The notes: generated by a model not told the origin, from the sequence alone. A DNA stretch of 59,828 nucleotides from a virus (IMGVR_UViG_3300037558_000788:1-59828); one strand, 5' to 3'. Shown: positions 1-8,939, numbered from the stretch's first letter. Numbers and translations are program-made.

Positions 1-115
1 CGTCAGAAGCTGTTACGCTTGTTATATAGTTTTGGCCTTTAACATACTCCGTAGTAGCTAATTTAGTTGTATCGTCACTTAACGTAGGCGTAGGTGCTAA
101 AGGTGTACCTGTAAA
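1..115. repeat. Exact 115-bp direct repeat, copy 1 (at window edge)
   Basis: Bases 1-115 are identical to 637-751 and lie in the same reading frame of the fibre gene. The copy begins at the very first base of the window, so the repeat probably extends further left. It encodes one fibre module (TASD, then YVKGQNY, then TPTLSDDTTKLATTEY in reverse map order). Confidence 0.9.
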
Positions 116-2212
116 CGTAGGGCTAGCTAAGTTAGCTTTGAGGTTTAAAAACTGATTTGTTTCAGTCTCTGTATAATAACGACTGTCTAAATCTGTGCTA
201 GAGGCTGTTAGGTAAGTCCCTAAATCACTAATCTGTGACTCCGTAATAGAAAGATCTCCTTGGTGTTGCGTGACACTAGCCTCAGATATGTTATCCGCGT
301 GTATGTCTGTGGAGCCTTGGTCTACCGTCCAGTCAACTATCTGAGAAGCGGCAGGTGTGCCACTTATAGACGAGTAAGGGATCGTGGGTAAGTTATTTAC
401 ATGTATGTCTGTAGAGCCTTGATCTGCCGTCCAGTCTATTATCTGATTACCACTCGGTATCGTAGGCTTCCCACTTAATGACGAGTAAGCTATCGTTTGG
501 CCTTTAACATACTCCGTAGTCGCTATATTAGTGTTGTTGTCACTCAGCGAAGGTGTAGGCGCTGTGGGTATACCCGTAAACGTAGGGCTAGCAAACATCG
601 TAGCCTTACTCTCATTTGTTACGTTACCCAACCCAACGTCAGAAGCTGTTACGCTTGTTATATAGTTTTGGCCTTTAACATACTCCGTAGTAGCTAATTT
701 AGTTGTATCGTCACTTAACGTAGGCGTAGGTGCTAAAGGTGTACCTGTAAAGGTAGGGCTAGCGAACATCGTAGCCTTACTCTCATTTGTTACGTTACCC
801 AACCCAACGTCGCCTTTAACTAAAGTTACAACCCCAGACTTCCCCGCTACCGAAGCAACTAAATTTGTATTGTCAAGAAGGGCAGCGAGGTCTAACGTAA
901 ATGTTGTATTATCGTCACGGGTAAAAGTAACTACACCACTAGTTGCGTTTAATACTCCAGAATCAATTGCTCTAGCGTCCTCGTCTAGATAAGCGGCTAA
1001 CGAAATATTAGTTGCAGCCCCATCCTCAGCAGTGTAAACCAACGACCCGCTAGTCAATGCGAGGCTGGTTAGCGTGTCAGTATTTATATAATTCCCCGTA
1101 TGTATTTCTGTGGACCCTTGGTCTTGCGTCCAGTCTATTATCTGGTTCCCACTAGGTATCGTAGGCTTCCCACTTAAAGAAGAGTAGGCTATCGTTTGTC
1201 CTTTAACATACTCCGTAGTAGCTAATTTAGTTGTATTGTCACTTAGCGTAGGCGTAGGTGCTAAAGGTGTACCTGTAAATTCAGGGCTGGCTATTGGTGC
1301 TTTAGATGTTACCGCTGCGCTTGTAGCTATTAAATAGTTTTGGCCTTTAACATACTCCGTAGTGGCTAATTTAGTTGTATTGTCACTTAGCGTAGGTGTA
1401 GGTGCTAAAGGTGTACCTGTAAATTCAGGGCTAGCAAACAGAGCTGCTTTATGTTGCGTAACACTGCCCTGAGTAATATTAGTAGCGTGTATGTCTGTAG
1501 GGGCTTCTACCGTCCAGTCTATTATCTGGTTACCAGATAAACCAATGTCGGCTGTCAGTAATGGCCTAGTAGTGATCCCCGTTACACGACCCGACGTATC
1601 AGATGTGAATGTATCTAAGACGTGCGCCCCACTAGTATTAATATTCCTCGCTGTAAACGATGTCGGTAGGACGTATTTGTTGGCGTCCGCAGCTCCAGTA
1701 TACCCTAAATCGGCTAAAGTCAGCGCCCTAGTCGTGATATTAGTTACATGGCCCGCAACATCAGAGGTAAATTCATCTAATACAAACGCTCCACTAGTAT
1801 TAATACTACGGGACGTGTAGGTAGGGTGGACGTATTTGTTGGCTTGAACCGCTATTCCGTCCAGCTTAGTGCCGTCTACAGAGAGATCTCGACCGTCTAC
1901 CGTCCCGCTAACCGTTATAGCGGCAAAGGTAGGGGAGTCCGTAGTATTTAAACTCTGGTTAAACGGATTAGCCGACGAGGATGACCCCGTAGACTGGTCA
2001 ATAGTTAGCAGTATATTGTTGTCCTGAACCGTTATCGACGGGTCAGTCGAGCTGGTAACGGTAAGCAGTGAAGTAGGTGTATCACTAACCGTTAAAGTTA
2101 AATCATCGCTAGAAATGGTTAACGGGGCGCTAGTGCCACTGACAGTCAGACTGTGTGTGGGGGTTTCACTAACGGTTAATCCATACTCATTCTCATTTAC
2201 TGTTAAAGACAT
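1..2212 (-). CDS. Tail fibre protein, N-terminal part (open at left edge)
   Basis: About 737 residues are visible from the ATG at 2212 with no stop to the left edge, so the C-terminus lies outside the window. The N-terminus holds short beta-type repeats built on LTVS. It is followed by the repeat common in phage fibres: ASPTFTGTPLAPTPTLSD, then TKLATTEYVKGQ, linked by WTxDQGSTxIH segments and VGLGNVTNESKATMFASP segments. The unit recurs about six times. Such proteins form trimeric fibres that touch the host surface. The ATG overlaps the stop of the upstream gene (TAATG), so translation is probably coupled. The protein may continue into the fibre fragment at the right edge. Function from repeat type: fairly sure; receptor unknown. 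Confidence 0.8.
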   Translation of the reverse strand, partial: MSLTVNENEYGLTVSETPTHSLTVSGTSAPLTISSDDLTLTVSDTPTSLLTVTSSTDPSITVQDNNILLTIDQSTGSSSSANPFNQSLNTTDSPTFAAITVSGTVDGRDLSVDGTKLDGIAVQANKYVHPTYTSRSINTSGAFVLDEFTSDVAGHVTNITTRALTLADLGYTGAADANKYVLPTSFTARNINTSGAHVLDTFTSDTSGRVTGITTRPLLTADIGLSGNQIIDWTVEAPTDIHATNITQGSVTQHKAALFASPEFTGTPLAPTPTLSDNTTKLATTEYVKGQNYLIATSAAVTSKAPIASPEFTGTPLAPTPTLSDNTTKLATTEYVKGQTIAYSSLSGKPTIPSGNQIIDWTQDQGSTEIHTGNYINTDTLTSLALTSGSLVYTAEDGAATNISLAAYLDEDARAIDSGVLNATSGVVTFTRDDNTTFTLDLAALLDNTNLVASVAGKSGVVTLVKGDVGLGNVTNESKATMFASPTFTGTPLAPTPTLSDDTTKLATTEYVKGQNYITSVTASDVGLGNVTNESKATMFASPTFTGIPTAPTPSLSDNNTNIATTEYVKGQTIAYSSLSGKPTIPSGNQIIDWTADQGSTDIHVNNLPTIPYSSISGTPAASQIVDWTVDQGSTDIHADNISEASVTQHQGDLSITESQISDLGTYLTASSTDLDSRYYTETETNQFLNLKANLASPTFTGTPLAPTPTLSDDTTKLATTEYVKGQNYITSVTASD
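637..751. repeat. Exact 115-bp direct repeat, copy 2
   Basis: Identical to bases 1-115; the first mismatch is at 752 against 116. It is an internal duplication of a tail-fibre module. Confidence 0.9.
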
Positions 2213-2559
2213 TAGAAGTCAGTGATGTTGTTTTCTATCTGTAAATCCCCGTAAATTAGGCGGGTTGTGTTCCCACTACTTTCTATACGGAACAAATCCC
2301 ACTTATAGCGGGCGTTTCCATCTAGTTTCAACGTCTCTGCTTTAGGTAGCTTTACTGAAACAGTAGCGGGGCCTGTAGCGGTAGTAATACTTACTGTAAA
2401 CGTCGCGACAAGGGGCTTCCCCGCGTCTCGACGGACTTCTGCTTTAAAAGTGTCGCCCGTTAAATTTACAGCAGCACTTCCAGTGCTTGCTGCTATCGTT
2501 AACGTAAACGAAAAATCTTCGCCGCGACCTACTGTAATGTTATGTTTTGCTGCTGCCAT
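2212..2559 (-). CDS. Small beta-sandwich tail-associated protein (BppU-like)
   Basis: A 115-residue protein starting MAAAKHNITVGRGEDFSF. The pattern of alternating short beta strands, a VNLTGDTFKAEVRR stretch and a late YKWDLF segment resembles the small beta-sandwich domains found at the N-terminus of baseplate and fibre proteins (BppU family). It sits directly upstream of the fibre gene, whose ATG overlaps this gene's TAA. It may serve as a fibre adaptor or fibre-assembly protein. Family resemblance is by eye only. Confidence 0.55.
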   Translation of the reverse strand: MAAAKHNITVGRGEDFSFTLTIAASTGSAAVNLTGDTFKAEVRRDAGKPLVATFTVSITTATGPATVSVKLPKAETLKLDGNARYKWDLFRIESSGNTTRLIYGDLQIENNITDF

Positions 2560-2627
2560 AGTTCGTCATAGCCTTCTATACGGCGATGAGCGATCCTACC
2601 TTATACAGCCATTTTTGTCCAGCGTGC

Positions 2628-2655
2628 GGTTACGTAGCCCCGCGACTACGTAACC
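2628..2655. other. Perfect 10-bp hairpin between minus-strand genes
   Basis: GGTTACGTAG at 2628-2637 pairs with CTACGTAACC at 2646-2655 across an 8-base loop. It lies just after the stop of the 2665-3633 gene in the direction of transcription. There is no T-run after the stem on either strand, so an mRNA-processing or stability hairpin is more likely than a classic intrinsic terminator. Confidence 0.6.
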
Positions 2656-2664
2656 CTACACACG

Positions 2665-3633
2665 TTAGGAATTACGATAAACCTGTAAAGCAAATTGGTT
2701 GGCTGACATGTCCCCCAAACCACCCTGCTTTTCAAGCATAGACTTCATCTTCTCAAGCTTGCCTTTATCCATACTGGACTTAGAATCAAACTCAGTAGCA
2801 TGGACCGTCTTAAACAGATCAACTGCTTGTTGGGTGTAGTCTTCTTGAGCTTCTTCCCCAAGAACTTCCTCAGCAGCCCGCTCATCTAAAGTATCTAAAA
2901 ACCGTTTGTCTTTTTTCCTAATCTCAGGCTCTACAGGAGAATCGGACGTTTTAGCCGCTTTCTTAGCAGCCCTTCTAGGTTTACCAAGAACTTCCTCAGC
3001 AGCTCGCTCATCCATAGTGTCAAGGAACTCTTCGTCTTCTTCACTAATAGGCTCAGACGAACCGTAAGCAGCTCCACGGAACTTTTCGTCAATCTTAGCA
3101 TCAATATCTCTTTGCTTCTGAGCTGCTGCTTCTCTCGCAACCCCAACGTCGTCACTAAACTCAACAACGTCAGATGTACCGTAAAGACCTTCCCTTTCAA
3201 AATCGACAGGATCGAAACCCCCCATCTCCTCATCAGGCATCGTGTTAAAGGCTTTCTGCTCTCTAATCGCTTGGATTCTGTCTTTAACGGACTCACTTCT
3301 CGCTTCCCTCTCTTCACGACTAGAAGAAGATTGAGGTGCGCTACCATCTATCCTCTCCAAAGCTTGTAGAAATTGATAACTATCTTGTTTTTTTCTGTTC
3401 TCCGTAGGTTCAAGATCTTTAGGTTGAGAAGTAGGACTTGCTGGAGCTACAGGCTCCCCCAACACACCAGCAAGATTAGCTAAGGCTTCTGAGCCGAGCC
3501 TAGCTCCACTGCCTTGAAAAGACATAAAAGCTTTAGCTAAGTCGATTGGCGCTCTCCCCACTGCCGCTGCATCAGCACGTAAAGCCCGCAGAGCTTCTGG
3601 ATCATTTTTTAAATAATCTAATAAATTACTCAT
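2665..3633 (-). CDS. Acidic virion-region protein with internal duplication
   Basis: A 322-residue protein, start MSNLLDYLKNDPEALRALRA, chosen because the upstream codons overlap the capsid-gene terminator. It is rich in Ala, Glu, Lys and Asp. Two near-identical segments about 50 residues apart contain EEFLDTMDERAAEEVLG and KRFLDTLDERAAEEVLG. The C-terminal third is helical and charged. It follows the capsid gene and precedes the fibre genes, so a minor virion or assembly role is likely. No family recognised. Confidence 0.7.
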   Translation of the reverse strand: MSNLLDYLKNDPEALRALRADAAAVGRAPIDLAKAFMSFQGSGARLGSEALANLAGVLGEPVAPASPTSQPKDLEPTENRKKQDSYQFLQALERIDGSAPQSSSSREEREARSESVKDRIQAIREQKAFNTMPDEEMGGFDPVDFEREGLYGTSDVVEFSDDVGVAREAAAQKQRDIDAKIDEKFRGAAYGSSEPISEEDEEFLDTMDERAAEEVLGKPRRAAKKAAKTSDSPVEPEIRKKDKRFLDTLDERAAEEVLGEEAQEDYTQQAVDLFKTVHATEFDSKSSMDKGKLEKMKSMLEKQGGLGDMSANQFALQVYRNS

Positions 3634-3642
3634 AATAAATGT

Positions 3643-3686
3643 AAAAAGAACCCCGCTGCCCGTTTTAAAGACAGGCAACGGGGTTC
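3643..3686 (-). terminator. Intrinsic terminator after the capsid gene
   Basis: On the minus strand a 16-bp stem (3671-3686 with 3648-3663, two G-U pairs) with a 7-base loop is followed by five T (3647-3643). It starts 20 bases after the capsid stop codon and ends just before the next start at 3633, so it would limit read-through from the capsid gene. Confidence 0.85.
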
Positions 3687-3706
3687 ATGTTAAGTGTTAG
3701 GCTATA

Positions 3707-5038
3707 TTAAGCACCTGCGGATGCCCCGCGCAGATATACGATTACAAAACCAAACTCGGTCTTGATCGGCTTAGTAGCACTGGCGAGAACTCCACGGAAG
3801 AAACCAATGGTTCCATCAGGGTTGGTGATCTCACTAACGATGTTCTTCCAGTCAAACTTACCACGGTAGTTAACAGGATCGAAGCTGAGTCCGTTAGAAC
3901 CACTCATTGGATTAGGAATGAGGGCTTCACAAACTTCAGGGTGAAGAACGAAAGCGGCTTCGTGAGTCGCGGTCTCATAAGCGGCATTTGGAGTAGCGAC
4001 TCCAGCAGCAACAGTATAAGGCTCGACTCGTGCAAGTTTATCCGTTCCAGAAACGAAGTTATAGCGAGGGGCCATATCGTCGATGAGGTGGTAGAACCCA
4101 CGGAAGGACTTTTCAACACCGAGTGGTGCGATAAGATCACTTACCTTAGAGTTGTTATAGCGAATGTCATCACGGAATTCGGTTTCAGTCTGGAGCGCGT
4201 AGGACGCTTCAGAAGAAAGGACAACCGAAAATACTGGGCGACCGTTCTCACGACCATAAGCATTTGCACCAGCTCCACCACGAACTTGCTTAAAGTAAAC
4301 TTTATCCAAGATTGCATTAGAAATGTTAGCGGTGATGTCACTAGTGCCATCATCAGAAGCTGCATCCACATCAAGATCGGTCAATGTAAGACCTTCTCTA
4401 GCTCCAGTAATAACTGTTCCAGCGGTCTTACAAAGGACGAGGTTGTCGGAAATAAGCTCAAACTCATCACGGTAGCGGTTCTCCCAAGTGTTACGGGTAA
4501 CCTCAGTCATGATGTTCATGATGGCGCGGAGCTGGTCCTGACGATGAGCAGCAAATCGAAGGTCTTCCAAAGAAATCTTAGGAGACTCGATAACAGCACG
4601 CTTCAATGAGTAAGGCTTCAGCTTCTTACCGAACTGAACGTAAGAGCGTCGGTCGGTTCCGGTGGGGTTGTTGTCAGAGGCATCTTGCCCATCACCGCGA
4701 CCACCTTGGAAATCTTCAGCAGTACCTGCTTCTTTTGCAGCGGCTAGGTTTCCAGCAGTTTGATCAGTTCCACCAAACAAGCCGCCGAGATCAGACCAGT
4801 TTACTCCAGCCGATCCAGAACCACCTGCGGCGGTTTTAGTAGCGATAGCACGATCATACACCAAAGTCTGTTGGGTGTATCCTTGACCATCAGGAAAAGC
4901 TCCCTGCTTAGTTAGGTCCAACCAAGGAGAGGTGTGGAGCGTGCGTGAGTAGATGTCCTTGCCGATGCGGTTAGCTTCTTCAGCGAGAATAGTGTTGACA
5001 GATGCGAGGCCCGTAGACCCCAAATTAAATGTAGACAT
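3707..5038 (-). CDS. Major capsid protein, N4-gp56 family
   Basis: A 443-residue protein. The N-terminal region with TLHTSPWLDLTKQGAF, then a QTLVYDRA segment, a central helix region (RFAAHRQDQLRAIMNIMTE) and a late HPEVCEALIPNP segment fit the N4-gp56 type major capsid family, of usual length about 400. It would form the icosahedral shell. The neighbours agree: portal and scaffold-like genes upstream. The gene has its own promoter (5207-5234), a leader of about 160 nt with two bipartite repeats, and its own terminator, as expected for the most strongly expressed late gene. No Shine-Dalgarno; the start is preceded by an A/T-rich run. Confidence 0.88.
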   Translation of the reverse strand: MSTFNLGSTGLASVNTILAEEANRIGKDIYSRTLHTSPWLDLTKQGAFPDGQGYTQQTLVYDRAIATKTAAGGSGSAGVNWSDLGGLFGGTDQTAGNLAAAKEAGTAEDFQGGRGDGQDASDNNPTGTDRRSYVQFGKKLKPYSLKRAVIESPKISLEDLRFAAHRQDQLRAIMNIMTEVTRNTWENRYRDEFELISDNLVLCKTAGTVITGAREGLTLTDLDVDAASDDGTSDITANISNAILDKVYFKQVRGGAGANAYGRENGRPVFSVVLSSEASYALQTETEFRDDIRYNNSKVSDLIAPLGVEKSFRGFYHLIDDMAPRYNFVSGTDKLARVEPYTVAAGVATPNAAYETATHEAAFVLHPEVCEALIPNPMSGSNGLSFDPVNYRGKFDWKNIVSEITNPDGTIGFFRGVLASATKPIKTEFGFVIVYLRGASAGA

Positions 5039-5110
5039 TGTAATAAATAAATAAGGGTTTGCGCTTCCAGCCAGCGTGGTCGGAAACTAAAGAGTTTTAG
5101 GGCGAACCTC

Positions 5111-5138
5111 TTAGAACTATACAATGGCTAGAGCAACC
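5111..5138 (-). repeat. Bipartite direct repeat in capsid leader, copy A
   Basis: On the plus strand TTAGAACTAT, a 5-base spacer, then GGCTAGAGCAACC. The same two boxes recur at 5166-5192 with a 4-base spacer. Both lie in the predicted 5' leader of the capsid mRNA, between its promoter and the ATG. Possible RNA- or protein-binding sites. Confidence 0.7.
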
Positions 5139-5165
5139 TGAGTTTCTATGTGCTTTACCAGTCGT

Positions 5166-5192
5166 TTAGAACTATTTAAGGCTAGAGCAACC
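5166..5192 (-). repeat. Bipartite direct repeat in capsid leader, copy B
   Basis: Same boxes as copy A (TTAGAACTAT and GGCTAGAGCAACC), spacer 4 bases. Centre-to-centre distance between copies is about 54 bases. All 23 box bases are identical while the spacers differ. Confidence 0.7.
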
Positions 5193-5206
5193 CAACTGAT
5201 AAGCGC

Positions 5207-5234
5207 ATCTTAACATTGTCTGGCGATCTGTCAA
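5207..5234 (-). promoter_or_regulatory. Sigma70-like promoter of the capsid gene
   Basis: Minus strand: -35 TTGACA (5234-5229), 16-base spacer, -10 TAAGAT (5212-5207). Predicted transcription start near 5200, giving a leader of about 160 nt that carries both bipartite repeats. It lies in the 3' gap after the scaffold-like gene. Confidence 0.65.
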
Positions 5235-5239
5235 CGGGG

Positions 5240-6436
5240 TCACACGGCACCCAAAGCAGCCGCTACTCTTTCTTCAAAGGTACCGTTTTCAGGGACGCCG
5301 GAGCTTGCTGCTGATGCTTTAGTCTGACCAGACATCGCTGGCTCCGCATCTTCATACTCAGCAAGACGATCAGTCAACGACTCAACTTCTTTCCTCATCT
5401 CAAGATATTGTCGAACAACCGTCGGGAACACTTGGGCTGAGACCGCATTGTAGGCGTGGTCAACAGGATGGAGGACAGTAGGATCAGTCTCTGATGCCTT
5501 TTGCTGGATGGCTGACATGTCAAGACCTTCGATCCCTTTGAGGAAGGGTAACTTCTGCTGGACTCTTTCGACGACATTTTTAGTGATGTTCTGCCTCAAC
5601 TGGGCGTTTTCAGCGGCTGTGACGGCACTCTGCTGCTCTTCTAGCTGTTTAGCTTCCGCTAACGCAGCGTCCGCGTTCTCATAAAGCTGCTCTCTTCGCT
5701 GTAAGATCGGATCGATGTCTTCCATGATCCGGTAAATCTTTGCCTTATCGCGGTCACTAGCATTAGGTAAAAGCTCAGATAACTGCTCTTCCTGTTCTTG
5801 TGGGTCGTCTAACGACAACACATCAATCAGAGCATCCGAATCTACCTCATACTTGTCAGCGATCTGGTCTGCCTGCTCAACAAGGGCTTCCAACGGCTGT
5901 GATACCGCCTGCTGATACGCTTGGGTCTGCTCTAGATTAGATAGAGCCTGTTGTTGTTCATATTGAGCAAGCCTTTCTTGTAGCTGCTCAACATCCTTAT
6001 TCTCAGCGAGACCCGTCAACTCCTGAATCTTCGACTCATATTCCTTCGATTGCTGGCGTAACTGATCCAACTCAGAACGGTTTGTCTTTAACTCAGTCTT
6101 GAGTTCCTTAAATCGATTAGCCGCTTTAGGGGTCCACTCGTCGCCGATGTCTTCCGTTAAATTTTCAATTGGATCATCTGATTCCTGTTCCTCGTTTCCC
6201 GTATCCTGTTCCTCTTCCGACGATTCCTCAGCCACTGGTTCCGGTTCAGGCTCTGCGGCTGGTGGTTCCTCTGCAACAGGCTCCGGCTCTGCGGGTGCTT
6301 GATCAAGGTTAGCAAACGCTGCTTCTAACGAGGCTTCAAATGAAGTCGGTTCAGCGGCATCAGGTAAAGCATCTACATTAGTTGGTGCTTCTACGGCTTC
6401 GGTGGCCTCTACGGCTGCTTCTACAGGTGCGTCCAT
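5240..6436 (-). CDS. Scaffold-like protein, acidic with coiled coil
   Basis: A 398-residue protein between portal and capsid genes, where phages place the scaffold. Residues 1-110 are very acidic, rich in Ala, Glu and Pro, with EPEPVAEE-type repeats. Residues about 110-310 are predicted coiled coil (LKTNRSELDQLRQQSKEYES, many Gln and Glu). The C-terminal end is short, with basic and acidic residues mixed. Scaffold proteins are typically acidic, helical and poorly conserved, and guide capsid assembly before being lost. The start overlaps the end of the 6421-6717 gene by 16 bases. Confidence 0.6.
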   Translation of the reverse strand: MDAPVEAAVEATEAVEAPTNVDALPDAAEPTSFEASLEAAFANLDQAPAEPEPVAEEPPAAEPEPEPVAEESSEEEQDTGNEEQESDDPIENLTEDIGDEWTPKAANRFKELKTELKTNRSELDQLRQQSKEYESKIQELTGLAENKDVEQLQERLAQYEQQQALSNLEQTQAYQQAVSQPLEALVEQADQIADKYEVDSDALIDVLSLDDPQEQEEQLSELLPNASDRDKAKIYRIMEDIDPILQRREQLYENADAALAEAKQLEEQQSAVTAAENAQLRQNITKNVVERVQQKLPFLKGIEGLDMSAIQQKASETDPTVLHPVDHAYNAVSAQVFPTVVRQYLEMRKEVESLTDRLAEYEDAEPAMSGQTKASAASSGVPENGTFEERVAAALGAV

Positions 6437-6717
6437 TCGTCTGGTTGGTTAGTTTTTGTGGTGGAGGGCCGATGAGTCAGCTTCTCCAGATCATTAAAGG
6501 CGTCTCTGTATCCCGCATACCAAGCCAGTTTATGGCTATTAGCTTGCGGGTCTGCGTCCAACGACGTAACCGTTGGGCCAGACGCCTCTTTCAAAATTGC
6601 AATAGCTTGCTGCAAGGCAGGATCATCAATAATCTCCCGCAGCCTTGTAACTGACTTTAAATCGTTGAACCAGTGTTCCAGTTTTATGGGAACTGTGGCT
6701 TTCTTTTTAGCTGGCAT
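6421..6717 (-). CDS. Small protein between portal and scaffold genes
   Basis: A 98-residue protein starting MPAKKKATVPIKLEHWFNDL. Mostly helical by composition, with an AWYAGYRDAFNDLEKLTH segment near the end. Its ATG touches the portal stop (shared base 6717) and its 3' end overlaps the scaffold-like gene, so the three are co-translated. Position suggests a head-assembly role; no family recognised. Confidence 0.7.
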   Translation of the reverse strand: MPAKKKATVPIKLEHWFNDLKSVTRLREIIDDPALQQAIAILKEASGPTVTSLDADPQANSHKLAWYAGYRDAFNDLEKLTHRPSTTKTNQPDEWTHL

Positions 6718-8939
6718 TATTCTTGTTCACGAAACCTTAAGGCGGCTTCGGCATCGCGGATCGCTTGCTCTTGGTCGAACTTCTTCTGCTTAATAGCCAT
6801 CTCAAGTTCAGCCTTCTGCTGCGTAATCTGCATATCGACTTGCGCCTTCTGTAGCTTCATATCTACCTCAGACGTTTCAGGTTGTCCACCCTCTTCTTCA
6901 GAAACTTGCTGCTGCTCTCTCTGGAGCTTCTCCAACGCCTTCATGGTGTTGTTGATCGCTTCTTCAGCATACTGTAAAATCTGCTTCGCGTTAGACACTA
7001 CGGCCTCCAATGCGGGGTCTCCAGCGGCGTATTGGGCGGTCTCAGCGATATGCTGGTAAAGTGCCTGTAATGCCGGAAGAACCTGTTGCGGATCTGCTTG
7101 TCCTTCGTTGATAGCCTGAATGAACTGCTGCAACAACGGAACATGTAGCTGCAAGTGCTGGCCGTGCATCTCGCTAGAGACAACCGGAACTGGCTGACCT
7201 TGTTGCAACTGCTGGTTCTCAAGATAAGCAATCTTGGTATCTACCGTTTTCCTATCGTCTTCTTGCGCCGGAACGTAGCGATCCGCGAGGTCGTGACCGA
7301 CACGAGTGCTAACGATGTCACGAGTAAGGTTGCGGCGACCAACGTCGTCGAATTGGCCACTAATTCCTTGAAGCTCGCGAAGCGAGACGAGTCTGTTTGC
7401 GTGCGATCCATTACCAATGGAACGAACTGCTTTGGTCTGTGCGACATCTAATTTCTTAATGAATTCTTTTTCTACGCCCCGCTTCTCACAACGGTCGAAG
7501 AAATCTTTAATCGCCGCATCAGGCCGCTTGACCTGAACAATACGGCGGACCATCTCGCGCATCAGGCGAGTCCAACTTGAGTAGAAGAGGTTTAGCGTTG
7601 AACCACTAATCCGTGTAGCCACATCCATGTCCGCCACAACCTGCATCTGGTTCTTGTATGGCGAAGTCTGGTTTGGTCCATACGGCGACATTGTGTCGGT
7701 GTTTAAGGAAAGCTGCTGAGAAAGATCCTGTAAAGCTGGCTGGACCGCCGTGCCTAAGTTAGGGATAGCCTTCTCAACGATTTTTACGTTAGGTGACATC
7801 ACTGCGTAAGCACCGTAGAACGTAAAGCTAAGTTCATCCAACGAACGTTGGTTCTCTGGCTGGATCATCACCGACGACGCTAACATCGCGCCATCAATCT
7901 GCTGGCAACGAAGTCTGTTACTTGTCTGGACATGGGAGAAAATCCGCTGGCCGAGTCCTCTGATCGAATGATAAGTGCCATTACTACCAACTCCATATGT
8001 GAAGAAGATATACGCCTGCTCAGGTGTATCGTAGCGACTGACCTTCTTGTAGAGGAAATCTTTAGGACTAGACTCAGCGGATATGTAATGACTCACGCTA
8101 CCGTCAATCTCCCGCACCCAGTAGTGCAGCACGTCAACGGTAGGGTTTTGGATGCCTGTGTAGAGATCGTTGTTCTTGATCTCTGCCTGCAACGCTTCGT
8201 AATCAGAATATGTATTACCAGACGTGTAAGCGCGGCCCGAAGTCTTGACGTTCTCCATCATGACTCGTTTGACCTCCGCTACGTTCCAGCCGACTGCCTT
8301 AGCCGCTTTCTCATTCTTAATAAAGTGGTATAACTCATGTAATTGATACTGGCGGCGACCAACGGCAATATCGATTGCATTCTCTGACGCTTGCGACTGA
8401 CGCGGAATCAAGATGTCTGCAAAACCACCGATACGGAACTTCCAGTCTTCCGGTGAGTCGAAGTAGGCAATGCCAACTCCGTGCTTAATAAATTGTGTGC
8501 AAAGGCGGAGGTAACTACTATGAAACTCTGGCCAGCGGCGGAACAAGTTTGTAAGCTCTTCCGCTACGATGTCCTCCTTTGGCCCTACTTCGCTTCTCTC
8601 GCCCGTTGTGGCTTTCACCTCTACTAGCTTCTCTAAAGACGTGTAGAGGTCAACGTAGGCCGAAAGAGAAATGTCCAGCAAACGCTGCGCTTCCCCGAAG
8701 TTCAAGTTGGTCTTGAGTCCCTGACCACTAGCCGCTAGCTGTGATTGGCTGTAAGGCGCAACGCCGTCAAACATACTGTCGATCCGAGAACGGTTAACAG
8801 CAGACTTCTCATCAGCGCGGAGCAAGGTTGCAAAGATACCTATAGCAGCTTTTACATCCTTGAGACGTGTTTCAACAGGCTTACCCTTCTCATCAAGGCT
8901 CCCTAAGTCGAGGCCGTCTAAGTCAATTAAGTTTGACAT
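6717..8939 (-). CDS. Portal protein (head-tail connector)
   Basis: A 740-residue protein. The start MSNLIDLDGLDLG at 8939 is preferred because a strong promoter (8948-8975) would begin transcription about 2 nt before it; an upstream TTG at 8975 is the -35 box itself. Portal-like features: an N-terminal region with RIDSMFDGVAPYSQSQL, a middle beta/alpha part with WVREIDG and IFFTYGVGSNG, a QVVADMDVATRIS segment, and a Gln/Glu-rich coiled C-terminus (QQQVSEEE, KAQVDMQITQQKAELEM) like the barrel helix of podovirus portals. Length matches large portals of N4-like and other marine podoviruses. Twelve copies would form the DNA gate at one vertex. Confidence 0.8.
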   Translation of the reverse strand: MSNLIDLDGLDLGSLDEKGKPVETRLKDVKAAIGIFATLLRADEKSAVNRSRIDSMFDGVAPYSQSQLAASGQGLKTNLNFGEAQRLLDISLSAYVDLYTSLEKLVEVKATTGERSEVGPKEDIVAEELTNLFRRWPEFHSSYLRLCTQFIKHGVGIAYFDSPEDWKFRIGGFADILIPRQSQASENAIDIAVGRRQYQLHELYHFIKNEKAAKAVGWNVAEVKRVMMENVKTSGRAYTSGNTYSDYEALQAEIKNNDLYTGIQNPTVDVLHYWVREIDGSVSHYISAESSPKDFLYKKVSRYDTPEQAYIFFTYGVGSNGTYHSIRGLGQRIFSHVQTSNRLRCQQIDGAMLASSVMIQPENQRSLDELSFTFYGAYAVMSPNVKIVEKAIPNLGTAVQPALQDLSQQLSLNTDTMSPYGPNQTSPYKNQMQVVADMDVATRISGSTLNLFYSSWTRLMREMVRRIVQVKRPDAAIKDFFDRCEKRGVEKEFIKKLDVAQTKAVRSIGNGSHANRLVSLRELQGISGQFDDVGRRNLTRDIVSTRVGHDLADRYVPAQEDDRKTVDTKIAYLENQQLQQGQPVPVVSSEMHGQHLQLHVPLLQQFIQAINEGQADPQQVLPALQALYQHIAETAQYAAGDPALEAVVSNAKQILQYAEEAINNTMKALEKLQREQQQVSEEEGGQPETSEVDMKLQKAQVDMQITQQKAELEMAIKQKKFDQEQAIRDAEAALRFREQE

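Noticed and set aside
1491-1820. 109-codon plus-strand frame inside the fibre gene
   Set aside because: Antisense shadow of fibre repeats.
3941-4609. 222-codon plus-strand frame inside the capsid gene
   Set aside because: Antisense shadow of the well-recognised capsid protein.
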